Assembly: GCA_002403175.1 (NCBI GenBank)
Contig: DHHG01000322.1
Coordinates: forward strand, 1-22,006
Direction: 5' to 3'
DNA length: 22,006 bases
From: Syntrophaceae bacterium UBA4778
GTDB lineage: Bacteria > Desulfobacterota > Syntrophia > Syntrophales > UBA4778
Numbering within the stretch: position 1 is the first letter of the stretch; each line of letters opens with the position of its first letter. Positions 1-7,785 of the stretch are shown piece by piece. The translations under genes and the position numbers were made by a program. The notes under the pieces are model-generated. The model had not been told where the DNA came from. It made no database searches and saw only the letters and a list, made by a program, of their open reading frames with translations.

Positions 1-492
1 TGTCCACTATTGACGACCGATCTCACCTAACAAGGTTTATATGGATCTGTATAAAACTCAAATACCGCAATTATTTGCGGCATAACACCCCTTGAATTCA
101 CTTTTTATTTAAGGTCAATCGACTGTTCCAAAGAGATTCGCTTTATTTCGAACATAACAAAGCCGCCTCTGCTGCCGGACCTTTGTTCAATACGTGCGTA
201 GTAAGATTAACGTCGTCCTAAATCTTACATCTTTGTACTGTAATCGTGAGTTCTAATTATGAGGATAGGGACATGATGTCAAGCTGAATCTTTGTAGGAC
301 AATAGTTTTTCTGCATGGCTGGTTTCACGGCCTTGGAAAAACAATTTTCTGCCTCAACCTTATAGATTCCCTTGCTGACCTGTATAAATTTACCAATGTC
401 GGCAATTCCTTTTAATGTATATCCGAAGTTCATATGACCCTTGAGAGACGACACAGATCTTTAACCTTTAACAAATTCATGTTAAAAAATTA
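1..492. other. Gene-free upstream region with small inverted repeats
   Basis: This AT-rich stretch before the trp promoter contains no coding region I can support on either strand. Two short dyads are visible: CCGCAA/TTGCGG at 65-70 and 75-80 around a 4-base loop, and GTAAGATT/AATCTTAC at 201-208 and 221-228 around a 12-base spacer. Neither is followed by a T-run, so neither looks like an intrinsic terminator. A 57-65 codon reading frame on the minus strand (257-454) has no recognisable domain. Confidence 0.5.
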
Positions 493-521
493 TTGACACT
501 TTACTTGTACACTGCTAAGAA
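493..521 (+). promoter_or_regulatory. Predicted trp operon promoter
   Basis: There is a perfect -35 hexamer TTGACA at 493-498, a 17-base spacer, and a -10 like TAAGAA at 516-521 preceded by TGC, which resembles an extended -10. Transcription would start near 528, about 20 bases before the leader peptide ATG. The -10 matches consensus poorly, so the promoter is supported mainly by the -35 box and by its position just upstream of the attenuator. Confidence 0.6.
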
Positions 522-549
522 ATAACCAAATTCAATTTGAAGAAGATCT

Positions 550-624
550 ATGAAGTCAACCTTAATAATAAATTTAAATTGGTGGTGGTGGAGCAATTCT
601 GAGGAGAGGTCTGCCCACCGCTGA
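550..624 (+). CDS. trpL: trp operon leader peptide (WWWW)
   Basis: This 24-codon reading frame (ATG at 550, TGA at 622-624) begins MKSTLIINLN and has four tandem Trp codons at 580-591 (residues 11-14), then ends SEERSAHR. A purine-rich stretch GAAGAAG at 539-545 could serve as a weak ribosome binding site. It lies between a predicted promoter and an intrinsic terminator, directly upstream of trpE, which is the classic arrangement of a Trp attenuation leader. Ribosome stalling at the Trp codons when charged tRNA-Trp is scarce would leave arm 2 of the RNA (615-622) free. The peptide itself is expected to have no function beyond being translated. Confidence is high because a run of four Trp codons exactly here is very unlikely by chance. 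Confidence 0.93.
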   Translation: MKSTLIINLNWWWWSNSEERSAHR

Positions 625-679
625 AATTGAAAATTAAATCTAAGCCGTGGAAGCCTTCTCCGGGTTCCACGGCTTTTTT
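580..679 (+). promoter_or_regulatory. trp attenuator (arms 1-4 and terminator)
   Basis: Arm 1 is the Trp-codon run; GGTGG at 587-591 can pair with CCACC at 615-619 (arm 2). Arm 2 (615-622) can instead pair with arm 3 (643-650), giving seven of eight base pairs with one C-C mismatch, which would act as antiterminator. Arm 3 (642-652) also pairs perfectly over 11 bp with arm 4 (665-675), and six T residues (674-679) follow, giving an intrinsic terminator. The leader stop codon overlaps the end of arm 2, so a ribosome finishing the peptide would mask arm 2 and allow termination. All pairings are read from the sequence; the mechanism is that of known Trp attenuators. Confidence 0.9.
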
Positions 680-690
680 GTTTATAAACC

Positions 691-723
691 AAAAGGCCGT
701 GATCGAAAGTCACGGCCTTTTTT
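691..723 (+). terminator. Second tandem terminator hairpin in trp leader
   Basis: A perfect 12-bp stem (691-702 with 710-721) with a 7-base loop TCGAAAG runs into a T-stretch (718-723), so it has the form of an intrinsic terminator. It lies 12 bases after the T-run of the first terminator and about 50 bases before trpE. Its 5' arm resembles arm 3 and its 3' arm resembles arm 4 of the attenuator, so the arms can cross-pair. In particular 668-678 can pair with 691-701 over 11 bp with one G-U. It could be a backup terminator controlled indirectly by the first switch. Confidence 0.8.
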
Positions 724-772
724 AATTTTCGGGTGATCATATTATTAATTAATCCTCTCAAAGGAGTTAAAC

Positions 773-2257
773 ATGCACTATCCGACCTTTGAAATGTTTG
801 AATCACTGGCATCCCGCGGCAATCTGATTCCCGTCTACCGGGAAATCCTGGCCGATACGGAAACTCCGTTGTCCGTCCTCATGAAATTGAGCGGCCGTCC
901 TTATGCCTTTCTCCTCGAAAGCGTTGAAGGAGGAGAAAAATGGGGGCGATACACATTTATCGGAGCGGACCCGCGTATCATCTTCCAGGTCGAAGGAGAG
1001 GATGTGCTGATCACGGAAAACAGTGTACCCCGGAGGATTCAGCATCAGGGAGATCCGATGCGAATACTGAAGGAGTTGCTCGACGACTGCAAACCCGTGC
1101 CCGTACCCGGACTGCCCCGCTTTTACGGAGGAGCAGTCGGCTTTCTTGGATACGATATGGTGCGTTATTTCGAGCGCCTTCCCAGCGGCTCCAAAGAAGA
1201 GCTCGGAACGCCTGATGCCGTATTCATGATTACGGATACGTTCATGATCTTCGATAATGCCCGCCATACAATGAAGATCGTGGCCTGCGCCAAAGTCGAT
1301 GAAGGCGGAGACCTCCGGAAGGTCTATGATTCCTGTATCGATAAAATCAACCAGTTGCATCAGATTGTGAAGGCGCCTCTTTCCCAGAACAAATCCAAGG
1401 TATCGGGAAACCATGTATCTCTCCGGTCGAACATGTCAGAGGACGATTTTCATTCCATGGTCGTCCGGGCGAAGGAATATATAGCAGCAGGGGATATTAT
1501 TCAGGCCGTCTTATCCCAACGCTTCGAGATTGAAAACAATCTGGACCCGGTTGATCTCTACCGGGCCCTTCGTTTTGTGAATCCATCGCCTTATCTGTTT
1601 TTTCTTAAAATGGAGGACTTTTATCTGATCGGTTCCTCGCCGGAGGTTATGGTCCGGCTTGAAGAGGGGGTTGTTGAACTCAGGCCCATTGCCGGCACGA
1701 GAAGGCGGGGCAAGGATGAGCAGGAGGACCGAAAATTGGCGGATGAACTTCTGGAGGACCCCAAAGAGAGGGCGGAGCACGTCATGCTGGTCGACCTGGG
1801 GAGGAATGACCTGGGAAGAATCGCCGAGATCGGCACCGTACAGGTCAATCAACTCATGACCGTCGAGCGTTATTCACACGTGATGCATCTCGTATCCAAT
1901 GTTCAGGCGCAGCTGCTTCCTGGCAAGAGTGCCTTTGATGTCCTGAGGGCGACCCTGCCCGCCGGAACTCTGTCCGGGGCGCCAAAAGTACGGGCCATGG
2001 AAATCATCGAGGAGCTTGAACCCGCACACCGAGGTCCATACGGCGGGGCGGTCGGATATTTCAGTTTCACAGGAAATATGGATTTCGGCATAACGATCCG
2101 GACGCTGATGATTAAAGACGGCAGAACCTTCATTCAAGCCGGGGCTGGTATTGTCGCCGACTCAGATCCGAAACTGGAATATCAGGAAACCCTGAACAAG
2201 GCCGAAGGAATGTTAAAGGCAGTCCGGATTGCTGCTGCCGATTTTGAACTGATGTAA
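773..2257 (+). CDS. trpE: Anthranilate synthase component I
   Basis: TrpE converts chorismate to anthranilate using ammonia delivered by TrpG, the first committed step of tryptophan synthesis, in the cytoplasm. The 494-residue length is normal. The N-terminal LLES motif at residues 47-50 matches the tryptophan feedback-binding element of TrpE. The chorismate-binding domain shows AGDIIQAVLSQR (239-250), ELRPIAGTRRRG (302-313), DLGRNDLGR (341-349), and PAGTLSGAPKVRAMEII near 396-412. These features favour TrpE over the para-aminobenzoate paralogue PabB, as does the operon context. The ATG at 773 follows AAAGGAG at about 8 bases. It is the first gene after the attenuator and probably also subject to enzyme-level Trp inhibition. 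Confidence 0.97.
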   Translation: MHYPTFEMFESLASRGNLIPVYREILADTETPLSVLMKLSGRPYAFLLESVEGGEKWGRYTFIGADPRIIFQVEGEDVLITENSVPRRIQHQGDPMRILKELLDDCKPVPVPGLPRFYGGAVGFLGYDMVRYFERLPSGSKEELGTPDAVFMITDTFMIFDNARHTMKIVACAKVDEGGDLRKVYDSCIDKINQLHQIVKAPLSQNKSKVSGNHVSLRSNMSEDDFHSMVVRAKEYIAAGDIIQAVLSQRFEIENNLDPVDLYRALRFVNPSPYLFFLKMEDFYLIGSSPEVMVRLEEGVVELRPIAGTRRRGKDEQEDRKLADELLEDPKERAEHVMLVDLGRNDLGRIAEIGTVQVNQLMTVERYSHVMHLVSNVQAQLLPGKSAFDVLRATLPAGTLSGAPKVRAMEIIEELEPAHRGPYGGAVGYFSFTGNMDFGITIRTLMIKDGRTFIQAGAGIVADSDPKLEYQETLNKAEGMLKAVRIAAADFELM

Positions 2258-2336
2258 AATGAGCAGGGTTTCACCTGAAGAGAAATTTTTGATAGCACCC
2301 GCAATTTTTTATGGGCCTTTCTAAAAGGAGGGAAAG

Positions 2337-2939
2337 ATGATTTTGATGATCGACAATTACGATTCCTTTACCTACAACCTGGTCCAGTACCTGGGTCAGC
2401 TCGGAGCTGAGGTGGAGGTTCGCAGAAACGATGAGGTCTCTCTGGATGAGATTAGAGAAATGAACCCGGAGGCAATTTTCCTATCCCCCGGTCCCTGCAC
2501 GCCTCGCGAGGCGGGCATCACCGTCGATGTGATCAAGGCCTTTTATAAAACCAAGCCGCTGATGGGGGTTTGCCTTGGTCATCAGGCGATCGGATATGCC
2601 TTCGGCGCTGATGTGGTGCGGGCAACCAGACTCATGCACGGAAAAACATCCAGCATCAAAAATGACGGCCGCACGATATTCAAAGGCATCCCCAATCCCT
2701 TCACCGCCGGACGGTATCATTCACTCATTATAGATAGAAATTCGCTACCACCCTTTCTCGAAATCAGCGCCGAAACGGAGGAGGGAGAGATTATGGGAAT
2801 CCGGCATCGGGAGTTTCTGGTTGAGGGCATTCAGTTCCATCCGGAATCGATCCTGACCCCGAACGGCAAACGCATGATGAAAAACTTTTTGGATATGATC
2901 AAATCCGATAAACAGGAGAAAGGAGATTCCTTGTCATGA
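2337..2939 (+). CDS. trpG: Anthranilate synthase component II (glutamine amidotransferase)
   Basis: TrpG hydrolyses glutamine and channels ammonia to TrpE. The 200-residue protein is a class I glutamine amidotransferase: nucleophile Cys79 in GVCLGHQ, and His168 with Glu170 in QFHPES complete the triad. LSPGPCTP (49-56) is the oxyanion-strand motif. The length shows a stand-alone subunit, with no fusion to trpD or trpE. A strong ribosome binding site AAAAGGAGGG (2323-2332) precedes the ATG after a 79-base gap from trpE. Its stop overlaps the trpD start by four bases (ATGA), which suggests translational coupling. The same subunit could also serve PabB, as in some bacteria, but nothing here tests that. 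Confidence 0.96.
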   Translation: MILMIDNYDSFTYNLVQYLGQLGAEVEVRRNDEVSLDEIREMNPEAIFLSPGPCTPREAGITVDVIKAFYKTKPLMGVCLGHQAIGYAFGADVVRATRLMHGKTSSIKNDGRTIFKGIPNPFTAGRYHSLIIDRNSLPPFLEISAETEEGEIMGIRHREFLVEGIQFHPESILTPNGKRMMKNFLDMIKSDKQEKGDSLS

Positions 2940-3946
2940 TCAAAGAATTAATTGCAAAAGTTGTCGGCGGCAACAATCTAATCGAAACGGAAATGATGCA
3001 GGGGATGACGGAAATCATGGAGGGCGAAGCCACCCCCGCCCAAATCGGGGCCTTCATAACCGCTTTGAGAATCAAAGGGGAAACAGTGGACGAGGTAACC
3101 GGAGCCGCGCGGATAATGCGTCGCAAGGCAACCCGAATCGATGCCTGCTCGTCGGTTATCGTCGATACCTGCGGAACGGGCGGAGATGGGATGAACACCT
3201 TTAATATTTCCACAACAGCGGCATTCGTTGTCGCCGCCGCAGGCATTACGGTCGCCAAGCACGGAAACCGGGCGGTCTCCAGCGGATGCGGCAGTGCCGA
3301 TGTCCTGGAGGCCTTGGGCATCAACATTGATGTCGGACCGGAGATCGTGGAGGAGTGCATTCAGCAGATCGGGATAGGCTTTCTCTTTGCTCCCAAACTC
3401 CATGGGGCGATGAAATATGCGATCGGTCCCCGCCGGGAAATCGGTATCCGGACTGTATTCAATATGCTTGGTCCGCTGACCAATCCCGCCGGTGCCACGG
3501 CCCAGTTAATCGGAGTTTACAGTCCTCAATTGACGGAGATGTTTGCCGGGGTTCTGAAAAATCTTGGAACGAAACGGGCTTTCATTGTTCACGGCTCGGA
3601 TGGCCTGGACGAAGCCACTGTTACGGGGCCGACCCGGGTCTCGGAGCTCCAGGGGGGACTGATTACAACATACAATATCGATCCCATCAGCCTTTTCGGA
3701 GAAGCCTATGAAGGACAGGAGATTAAAGGAGCAGACGCTGCCCGGAATGCCCAGATTACCAAAGACATTCTGTCCGGCAGAAATGGAGCACCGCGAAAAA
3801 TCGTTCTCCTCAATGCGGGCTTGGCCATTATGGCAGCCGAAAAAGCGGACAATATCAAAGAAGGTATTCGCATTGCAGCGGATTGTATCGACACTGGATG
3901 CGCTTTGAAGAAACTCCAGGCGCTTATTGAAATGACGAACAACTGA
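2936..3946 (+). CDS. trpD: Anthranilate phosphoribosyltransferase
   Basis: TrpD transfers the phosphoribosyl group of PRPP to anthranilate. The 336-residue length is typical. Visible family motifs are the PRPP/Mg-binding glycine loop GTGGDG (80-85), [15 protein letters not shown] (108-122), and [14 protein letters not shown] (172-185). The start overlaps the trpG stop in ATGA, with AGGAGAAAGGAG just upstream inside trpG. It is a stand-alone enzyme, unlike the enterobacterial TrpGD fusion. A 168-base gap with inverted repeats follows before trpC, the largest break inside the operon. Confidence 0.97.
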   Translation: MIKELIAKVVGGNNLIETEMMQGMTEIMEGEATPAQIGAFITALRIKGETVDEVTGAARIMRRKATRIDACSSVIVDTCGTGGDGMNTFNISTTAAFVVAAAGITVAKHGNRAVSSGCGSADVLEALGINIDVGPEIVEECIQQIGIGFLFAPKLHGAMKYAIGPRREIGIRTVFNMLGPLTNPAGATAQLIGVYSPQLTEMFAGVLKNLGTKRAFIVHGSDGLDEATVTGPTRVSELQGGLITTYNIDPISLFGEAYEGQEIKGADAARNAQITKDILSGRNGAPRKIVLLNAGLAIMAAEKADNIKEGIRIAADCIDTGCALKKLQALIEMTNN

Positions 3947-4114
3947 AGCAAATGGATCGAAAGGAAATATCGATCCTTAATTTCTGATGAAAAGAGCAAA
4001 AAAGGTTAGAAATTTTGATTAGGAACTGATAGCAATAAAGTTTGCAACCTTTTCGAACCCCAAATGGGATGAAAACATTTGATAAACAAACCAAATGCAA
4101 TCCGAGGAACAAAG
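3947..4114 (+). promoter_or_regulatory. trpD-trpC intergenic region with inverted repeats
   Basis: This gap holds GGATCGA/TCGATCC (3954-3960 with 3970-3976, 9-base loop) just after the trpD stop, and AAAAGGTT/AACCTTTT (4000-4007 with 4046-4053). The first hairpin has no proper T-run behind it, so it is not an obvious terminator. It could be an mRNA processing or stability element, but function is unknown. I see no convincing internal promoter. Confidence 0.35.
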
Positions 4115-4888
4115 ATGATTCTCGACCGAATCGTTGAGAAAAAAAAGGAGGAGCTGGAACAACAGAAAATTAGCCAGCCCCTGTCTGAGATAAAAAGGTA
4201 TCTTGCCGATCAAAAAATGCCCCGCGACTTTAAAGGGGCACTGATGGCAAAGCCGCGCGCAATCATTGCCGAAGTGAAGCGGAGTTCTCCTTCCAAGGGT
4301 AGACTGGTAAACGATTTCCATCCCGTTGAGATTGCGTCTCTTTACGAGGGAAACGGAGCAGCAGCAATTTCCGTTCTAACGGAAAAACATTTTTTCGAAG
4401 GAGACGGAACCTATCTCTCGGAAATCAAAAACTCCGTTCATATTCCGGTACTGAGAAAGGATTTCATCATCGACCCTTACCAGATCTATGAAACGAAAAT
4501 TCTGGGAGGAGATGCGCTTCTGCTGATCGCGTGTTTACTCGATCAGGGGCAACTAAACGGCTACATCGGCCTTGCTGCGGAACTCGGATTGGCAGCGCTC
4601 GTTGAAGTGCATGATCGAAGCGATCTGGAGAAGGCTGTTTACGCGAAAGCGGATCTGATCGGGATCAATAATCGCAATCTAAAGACATTTACGATCGATC
4701 TTCAGACAACCATTGATCTGGTTCAAGAGATTCCCGACGGCAGCATTGTAGTCAGTGAAAGCGGCATTCAGTCGCGCCAGGATATAGAGCGGCTGGAGTC
4801 ATTCGGAGTCCATGCTTTTCTCATCGGTGAAGTTTTGATGCGTTCCGGAAATATCCCTAAAAAGCTCTCGGAGTTGCTCCATGATTGA
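4115..4888 (+). CDS. trpC: Indole-3-glycerol-phosphate synthase
   Basis: TrpC decarboxylates and cyclises CdRP to indole-3-glycerol phosphate. I chose the ATG at 4115 (protein MILDRIVEKKKEEL, 257 residues) because it follows GAGG at 4104-4107 with good spacing and matches the usual family N-terminus; an in-frame TTG at 4079 would add 12 residues. It is a TIM barrel with IIAEVKRSSPSKG (50-62, catalytic Lys55), PVLRKDFI (111-118, catalytic Lys115), ALVEVHD (161-167, Glu164), GINNRNL (183-189) and VVSESGI (212-218). It is a single-domain enzyme not fused to TrpF. Its 3' end overlaps trpF by 8 bases. Confidence 0.96.
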   Translation: MILDRIVEKKKEELEQQKISQPLSEIKRYLADQKMPRDFKGALMAKPRAIIAEVKRSSPSKGRLVNDFHPVEIASLYEGNGAAAISVLTEKHFFEGDGTYLSEIKNSVHIPVLRKDFIIDPYQIYETKILGGDALLLIACLLDQGQLNGYIGLAAELGLAALVEVHDRSDLEKAVYAKADLIGINNRNLKTFTIDLQTTIDLVQEIPDGSIVVSESGIQSRQDIERLESFGVHAFLIGEVLMRSGNIPKKLSELLHD

Positions 4889-5594
4889 AATCAAGATTTG
4901 CGGAATAACCAATAAGGAAGATGCCCTTACCGCTTGCGAGGCCGGGGCAGACGCAGTCGGGTTCATATTCTATCCTCAGAGTCCCCGTTATATTCTTCCC
5001 GAACAGGCAAAAAAAATTATCCAGGCATTGCCCCCTGAAATTTGCAGAGTCGGAGTATTCGTCAATCTCGATTTGCTCAATTTAAACGAAATTTCTACCT
5101 TCTGTAATCTTGACCTGATTCAACTCCATGGAGATGAATCTACTGATTACTGTCGTAAGCTCCCGGCTTCCCGGCTAATCAAATCCCTTTCCCCCGTAAA
5201 CGAACAGGATGTCGATCGTGCGGAAGACTATCCAACGAAGGCGATCCTGGTAGATTCCCGAACGCACTCGAAGTATGGCGGGACCGGACAAACTGTAGAC
5301 TGGAATCTGGCCGCAAAGATGAAATCCAAGCGCCCGTTGATCCTGGCCGGAGGCCTGAAGGCGGAGAATGTCGCCGTAGCGATTGCGGCAGTCGGTCCAG
5401 ACGCACTGGACTTCTGCAGCGGTGTCGAATCGATGCCGAGGCAAAAAGATCCGGAAAAAATCAGGAGCGTTATCGAAATCGTCCGGAGATCATCTCCGGC
5501 AAGCGGGGGGGAACAGATAAAAATCTTCACCCGTACCGAAATTGCAGTTGAAAAGGATGAGCAGAAAACGATTGGTGCTGCTGAAAGGAAATAA
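4881..5594 (+). CDS. trpF: Phosphoribosylanthranilate isomerase
   Basis: TrpF performs the Amadori rearrangement of phosphoribosylanthranilate to CdRP, the step before TrpC. The barrel shows KICGIT with catalytic Cys7, QLHGDE (81-86), the catalytic Asp125 in ILVDS, GGTG (133-136) for phosphate binding, and FCSGVE (178-183). At 237 residues it is longer than the usual 200-215: roughly the last 30 residues (205-237, charged, low similarity to the fold) look like an unstructured tail. The start overlaps trpC by 8 bases and its stop shares one base with the trpB start (TAATG), so it is embedded in a coupled trpC-F-B block. Confidence 0.95.
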   Translation: MIEIKICGITNKEDALTACEAGADAVGFIFYPQSPRYILPEQAKKIIQALPPEICRVGVFVNLDLLNLNEISTFCNLDLIQLHGDESTDYCRKLPASRLIKSLSPVNEQDVDRAEDYPTKAILVDSRTHSKYGGTGQTVDWNLAAKMKSKRPLILAGGLKAENVAVAIAAVGPDALDFCSGVESMPRQKDPEKIRSVIEIVRRSSPASGGEQIKIFTRTEIAVEKDEQKTIGAAERK

Positions 5595-6784
5595 TGAAAA
5601 AATCATTACCTGATAAAAAGGGGCACTTTGGCGAATTTGGTGGGCGGTATGCCGCGGAGACCCTGATGCCCGCTCTGATAGAACTGGAAAGGGCTTACCG
5701 GGACGCAAAAAAAGATCCCCTCTTCCGCCGGGAATTTTTCCGATATCTCCGCGAATATGCCGGTCGGGAGACTCCCCTCTTTTTTGCCGAAAGGCTGACC
5801 AAAAAACTCGGAGGAGCAAAAATCTATCTCAAGCGGGAGGATCTGAATCACACCGGTTCCCACAAAATAAACAATACCCTCGGGCAAGCCCTGCTTGCCA
5901 GGCGCATGGGAAAGAAACGGGTCATTGCTGAAACAGGCGCCGGCCAGCATGGAGTGGCAACCGCCACAGTCGCTGCCCTTTTCGGGATGGAATGCAGCAT
6001 TTTTATGGGAGAGGAAGATATCGAAAGGCAGGCTCCCAACGTCTTCCGGATGAAGGTCCTTGGGGCCGAGGTTGTCCCGGTTGCGTCGGGAACGGCAACC
6101 CTCAAGGATGCCATGAACGAAGCCATGCGCCACTGGGTGTCTCGGGTGCGGGATACGTTTTACATGATCGGAACCACCGCAGGCCCGCATCCCTATCCGA
6201 TGATGGTGCGTGATTTTCAATGCGTAATCGGTGAAGAGGCGAAAAAACAGATCATCAAAGCCGAAGGCAGATTTCCGGATATGATCGTTGCCTGTGTCGG
6301 AGGCGGAAGCAATGCAATGGGAATCTTTTATCCATTCCGGGACATAGAAGAGGTCCGTCTTTTCGGAGTGGAAGCCGCCGGAAAAGGCATAAAGACGGGA
6401 ATGCACTCCGCCAGCATCAGCGCGGGACAGATCGGAGTTCTTCACGGCAACAAGACGTATCTCCTTCAGGACAGCAACGGCCAGATTCGGGATGCCTACT
6501 CGATCGCCGCCGGACTGGATTACCCGGGAGTCGGTCCGGAGCACGGATATTTCAACGAAACAGGAAGAGCCGCTTACGTGACAGTCACAGACACGGAGGC
6601 GATTGAAGCATTTATTCTCCTTTCCAAAACGGAGGGCATCATCCCGGCGATGGAAAGTTCACATGCCCTGGCCTATGCCATGAAGATCGCCCCGACGCTT
6701 GACAAGAAGAAGATAATTATCGTCAATCTGTCCGGCAGAGGAGATAAGGATGCTGCTTCCATTGCCGAATACTTAGGGAAATAA
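5594..6784 (+). CDS. trpB: Tryptophan synthase beta chain
   Basis: TrpB condenses indole with serine using pyridoxal phosphate. The 396-residue protein is a classical TrpB1 type. The PLP Schiff-base lysine is Lys91 in HTGSHKINN, the catalytic glutamate lies in AETGAGQHG (Glu113), and GGGSN (236-240) binds the PLP phosphate. The ribosome binding site AAAGGA lies inside the end of trpF, and the ATG overlaps the trpF stop by one base. It would form an alpha2-beta2 complex with TrpA encoded two bases downstream. Confidence 0.97.
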   Translation: MKKSLPDKKGHFGEFGGRYAAETLMPALIELERAYRDAKKDPLFRREFFRYLREYAGRETPLFFAERLTKKLGGAKIYLKREDLNHTGSHKINNTLGQALLARRMGKKRVIAETGAGQHGVATATVAALFGMECSIFMGEEDIERQAPNVFRMKVLGAEVVPVASGTATLKDAMNEAMRHWVSRVRDTFYMIGTTAGPHPYPMMVRDFQCVIGEEAKKQIIKAEGRFPDMIVACVGGGSNAMGIFYPFRDIEEVRLFGVEAAGKGIKTGMHSASISAGQIGVLHGNKTYLLQDSNGQIRDAYSIAAGLDYPGVGPEHGYFNETGRAAYVTVTDTEAIEAFILLSKTEGIIPAMESSHALAYAMKIAPTLDKKKIIIVNLSGRGDKDAASIAEYLGK

Positions 6785-6786
6785 TC

Positions 6787-7578
6787 ATGGGAAGAATCGA
6801 ACAAAAATTTCTGAAGCTGAAAGAAACAGGCGACAAGGCGCTGATTGCTTATCTGATCGCAGGCGATCCCGATTTGCAAACAACCAGCGAATTGATTCAC
6901 GAGCTGGAGCGATCCGGAATCGATATCATCGAGATCGGAGTCCCTTTCTCCGATCCCACAGCAGACGGGCCTGTCATTCAGGCCGCCTCCCAGAGGGCGC
7001 TGAAAAGCGGAACCAACCTTTCCGGCATTCTCAAAATGATTACCTCCCTGCGGAGGACGTCTGATATTCCCCTTGTGCTGTTCGGTTATTTTAATCCCAT
7101 TCTCCATTACGGGTGTGAGCGCTTTGCTGCGGATACAAAGGCAGCAGGTGTGGATGCCATCCTGATCGTTGACCTCCCTCCGGAGGAATCAAACGAACTA
7201 AGGCGCTTCACCGATCCCCTTGGAATCGATCTCATCTCGCTCATTGCACCGACTACAGACTCTGCTCGAGCTGCGGCCATTTGTAAGACCGCCTCGGGAT
7301 TTATCTATTACATTTCCATAACAGGGGTAACCGGAACGGCAAAGCCCCAAGTCGATCTTATTCGGCGTGATATTCAAAACATAAAAAAAACAACAAACCT
7401 TCCTATAGCTGTGGGATTTGGCATCTCAACGCCGGAAGATGCAGCCAAAATTGCCCCGCATGCCGATGGGATTGTCGTCGGAAGCGCCTTCGTTCGCCTG
7501 ATAGAGCAATACGGAGCGAATAAGCAATTGTTCGGGAAAGTAGGTGCATTCGCGAAAAGCCTCCGAAAGGCAATATAG
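6787..7578 (+). CDS. trpA: Tryptophan synthase alpha chain
   Basis: TrpA cleaves indole-3-glycerol phosphate to indole and glyceraldehyde-3-phosphate, passing indole to TrpB. The 263-residue TIM barrel has both catalytic acids in the classical numbering: Glu49 in [12 protein letters not shown] and Asp60 in TADGP. The active-site loop region is [12 protein letters not shown], and the phosphate-binding end is VGFGIS and GIVVGSAFV. It is the last gene of the operon, starting two bases after the trpB stop. No strong intrinsic terminator follows; the only nearby candidate is a 6-bp stem (ATTCTG/CAGAAT, 7621-7640). Confidence 0.97.
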   Translation: MGRIEQKFLKLKETGDKALIAYLIAGDPDLQTTSELIHELERSGIDIIEIGVPFSDPTADGPVIQAASQRALKSGTNLSGILKMITSLRRTSDIPLVLFGYFNPILHYGCERFAADTKAAGVDAILIVDLPPEESNELRRFTDPLGIDLISLIAPTTDSARAAAICKTASGFIYYISITGVTGTAKPQVDLIRRDIQNIKKTTNLPIAVGFGISTPEDAAKIAPHADGIVVGSAFVRLIEQYGANKQLFGKVGAFAKSLRKAI

Positions 7579-7652
7579 GAAAACCTTTATACCTGTTTTC
7601 AACCATTCCATTTTCTTCCGATTCTGCATCAAATCAGAATTCTGTCTTTATG

Positions 7653-7729
7653 TGTCAATAGAGCAGACCCGACCTTTTCGATCCGCCTTCCTGGATGGAT
7701 TTGTCAAGAGTGTAGACCTGACCCTTTTC
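7653..7729 (+). repeat. Two diverged direct repeats (TGTCAA...AGACCnGACC)
   Basis: Copy 1 (7653-7679) and copy 2 (7702-7729) share TGTCAA, then AGACC, GACC and TTTTC in the same order and spacing, with one 1-base indel. Copy 2 ends just before the -35 box of the downstream kinase gene. From memory, sequences with a TGTCAAT...AGACCTGACCC pattern recur in many deltaproteobacterial genomes near short mobile elements, but I cannot verify this here. Confidence 0.55.
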
Positions 7730-7732
7730 AGC

Positions 7733-7760
7733 TTGAATTATTAATTATTTAAATTATAAT
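7733..7760 (+). promoter_or_regulatory. Predicted promoter of the sensor kinase gene
   Basis: TTGAAT at 7733-7738 and a perfect TATAAT at 7755-7760 are separated by 16 bases in an AT-rich context. Transcription would start near 7767, only about 20 bases before the ATG at 7786, with GAGGG (7777-7781) as ribosome binding site between them. Confidence 0.65.
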
Positions 7761-7785
7761 AAGGTCGATTCTTTTTGAGGGCAGT

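Noticed and set aside
257..454. Minus-strand reading frame of 65 codons upstream of trp
   Set aside because: It starts with GTG (or an internal ATG at codon 8), has no clear ribosome binding site and no recognisable domain. It may be a small gene but I cannot support it.
493..510. Possible TrpR operator overlapping the trp promoter
   Set aside because: TACTTGTAC (502-510) matches one half of the E. coli operator at 7 of 9 positions, but the other half matches poorly (about 4 of 9), and the attenuator already explains regulation.
803..1414. Long minus-strand reading frame of 203 codons
   Set aside because: It lies opposite trpE, whose product has all family motifs; this is a shadow frame.
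5606..6544. Long minus-strand reading frame of 312 codons
   Set aside because: It lies opposite trpB and its translation has no family features, so it is an antisense shadow of a conserved gene.
7621..7640. Hairpin after trpA as operon terminator
   Set aside because: The stem is only 6 bp of AT-rich sequence with an 8-base loop and no real T-run, too weak to call a terminator.
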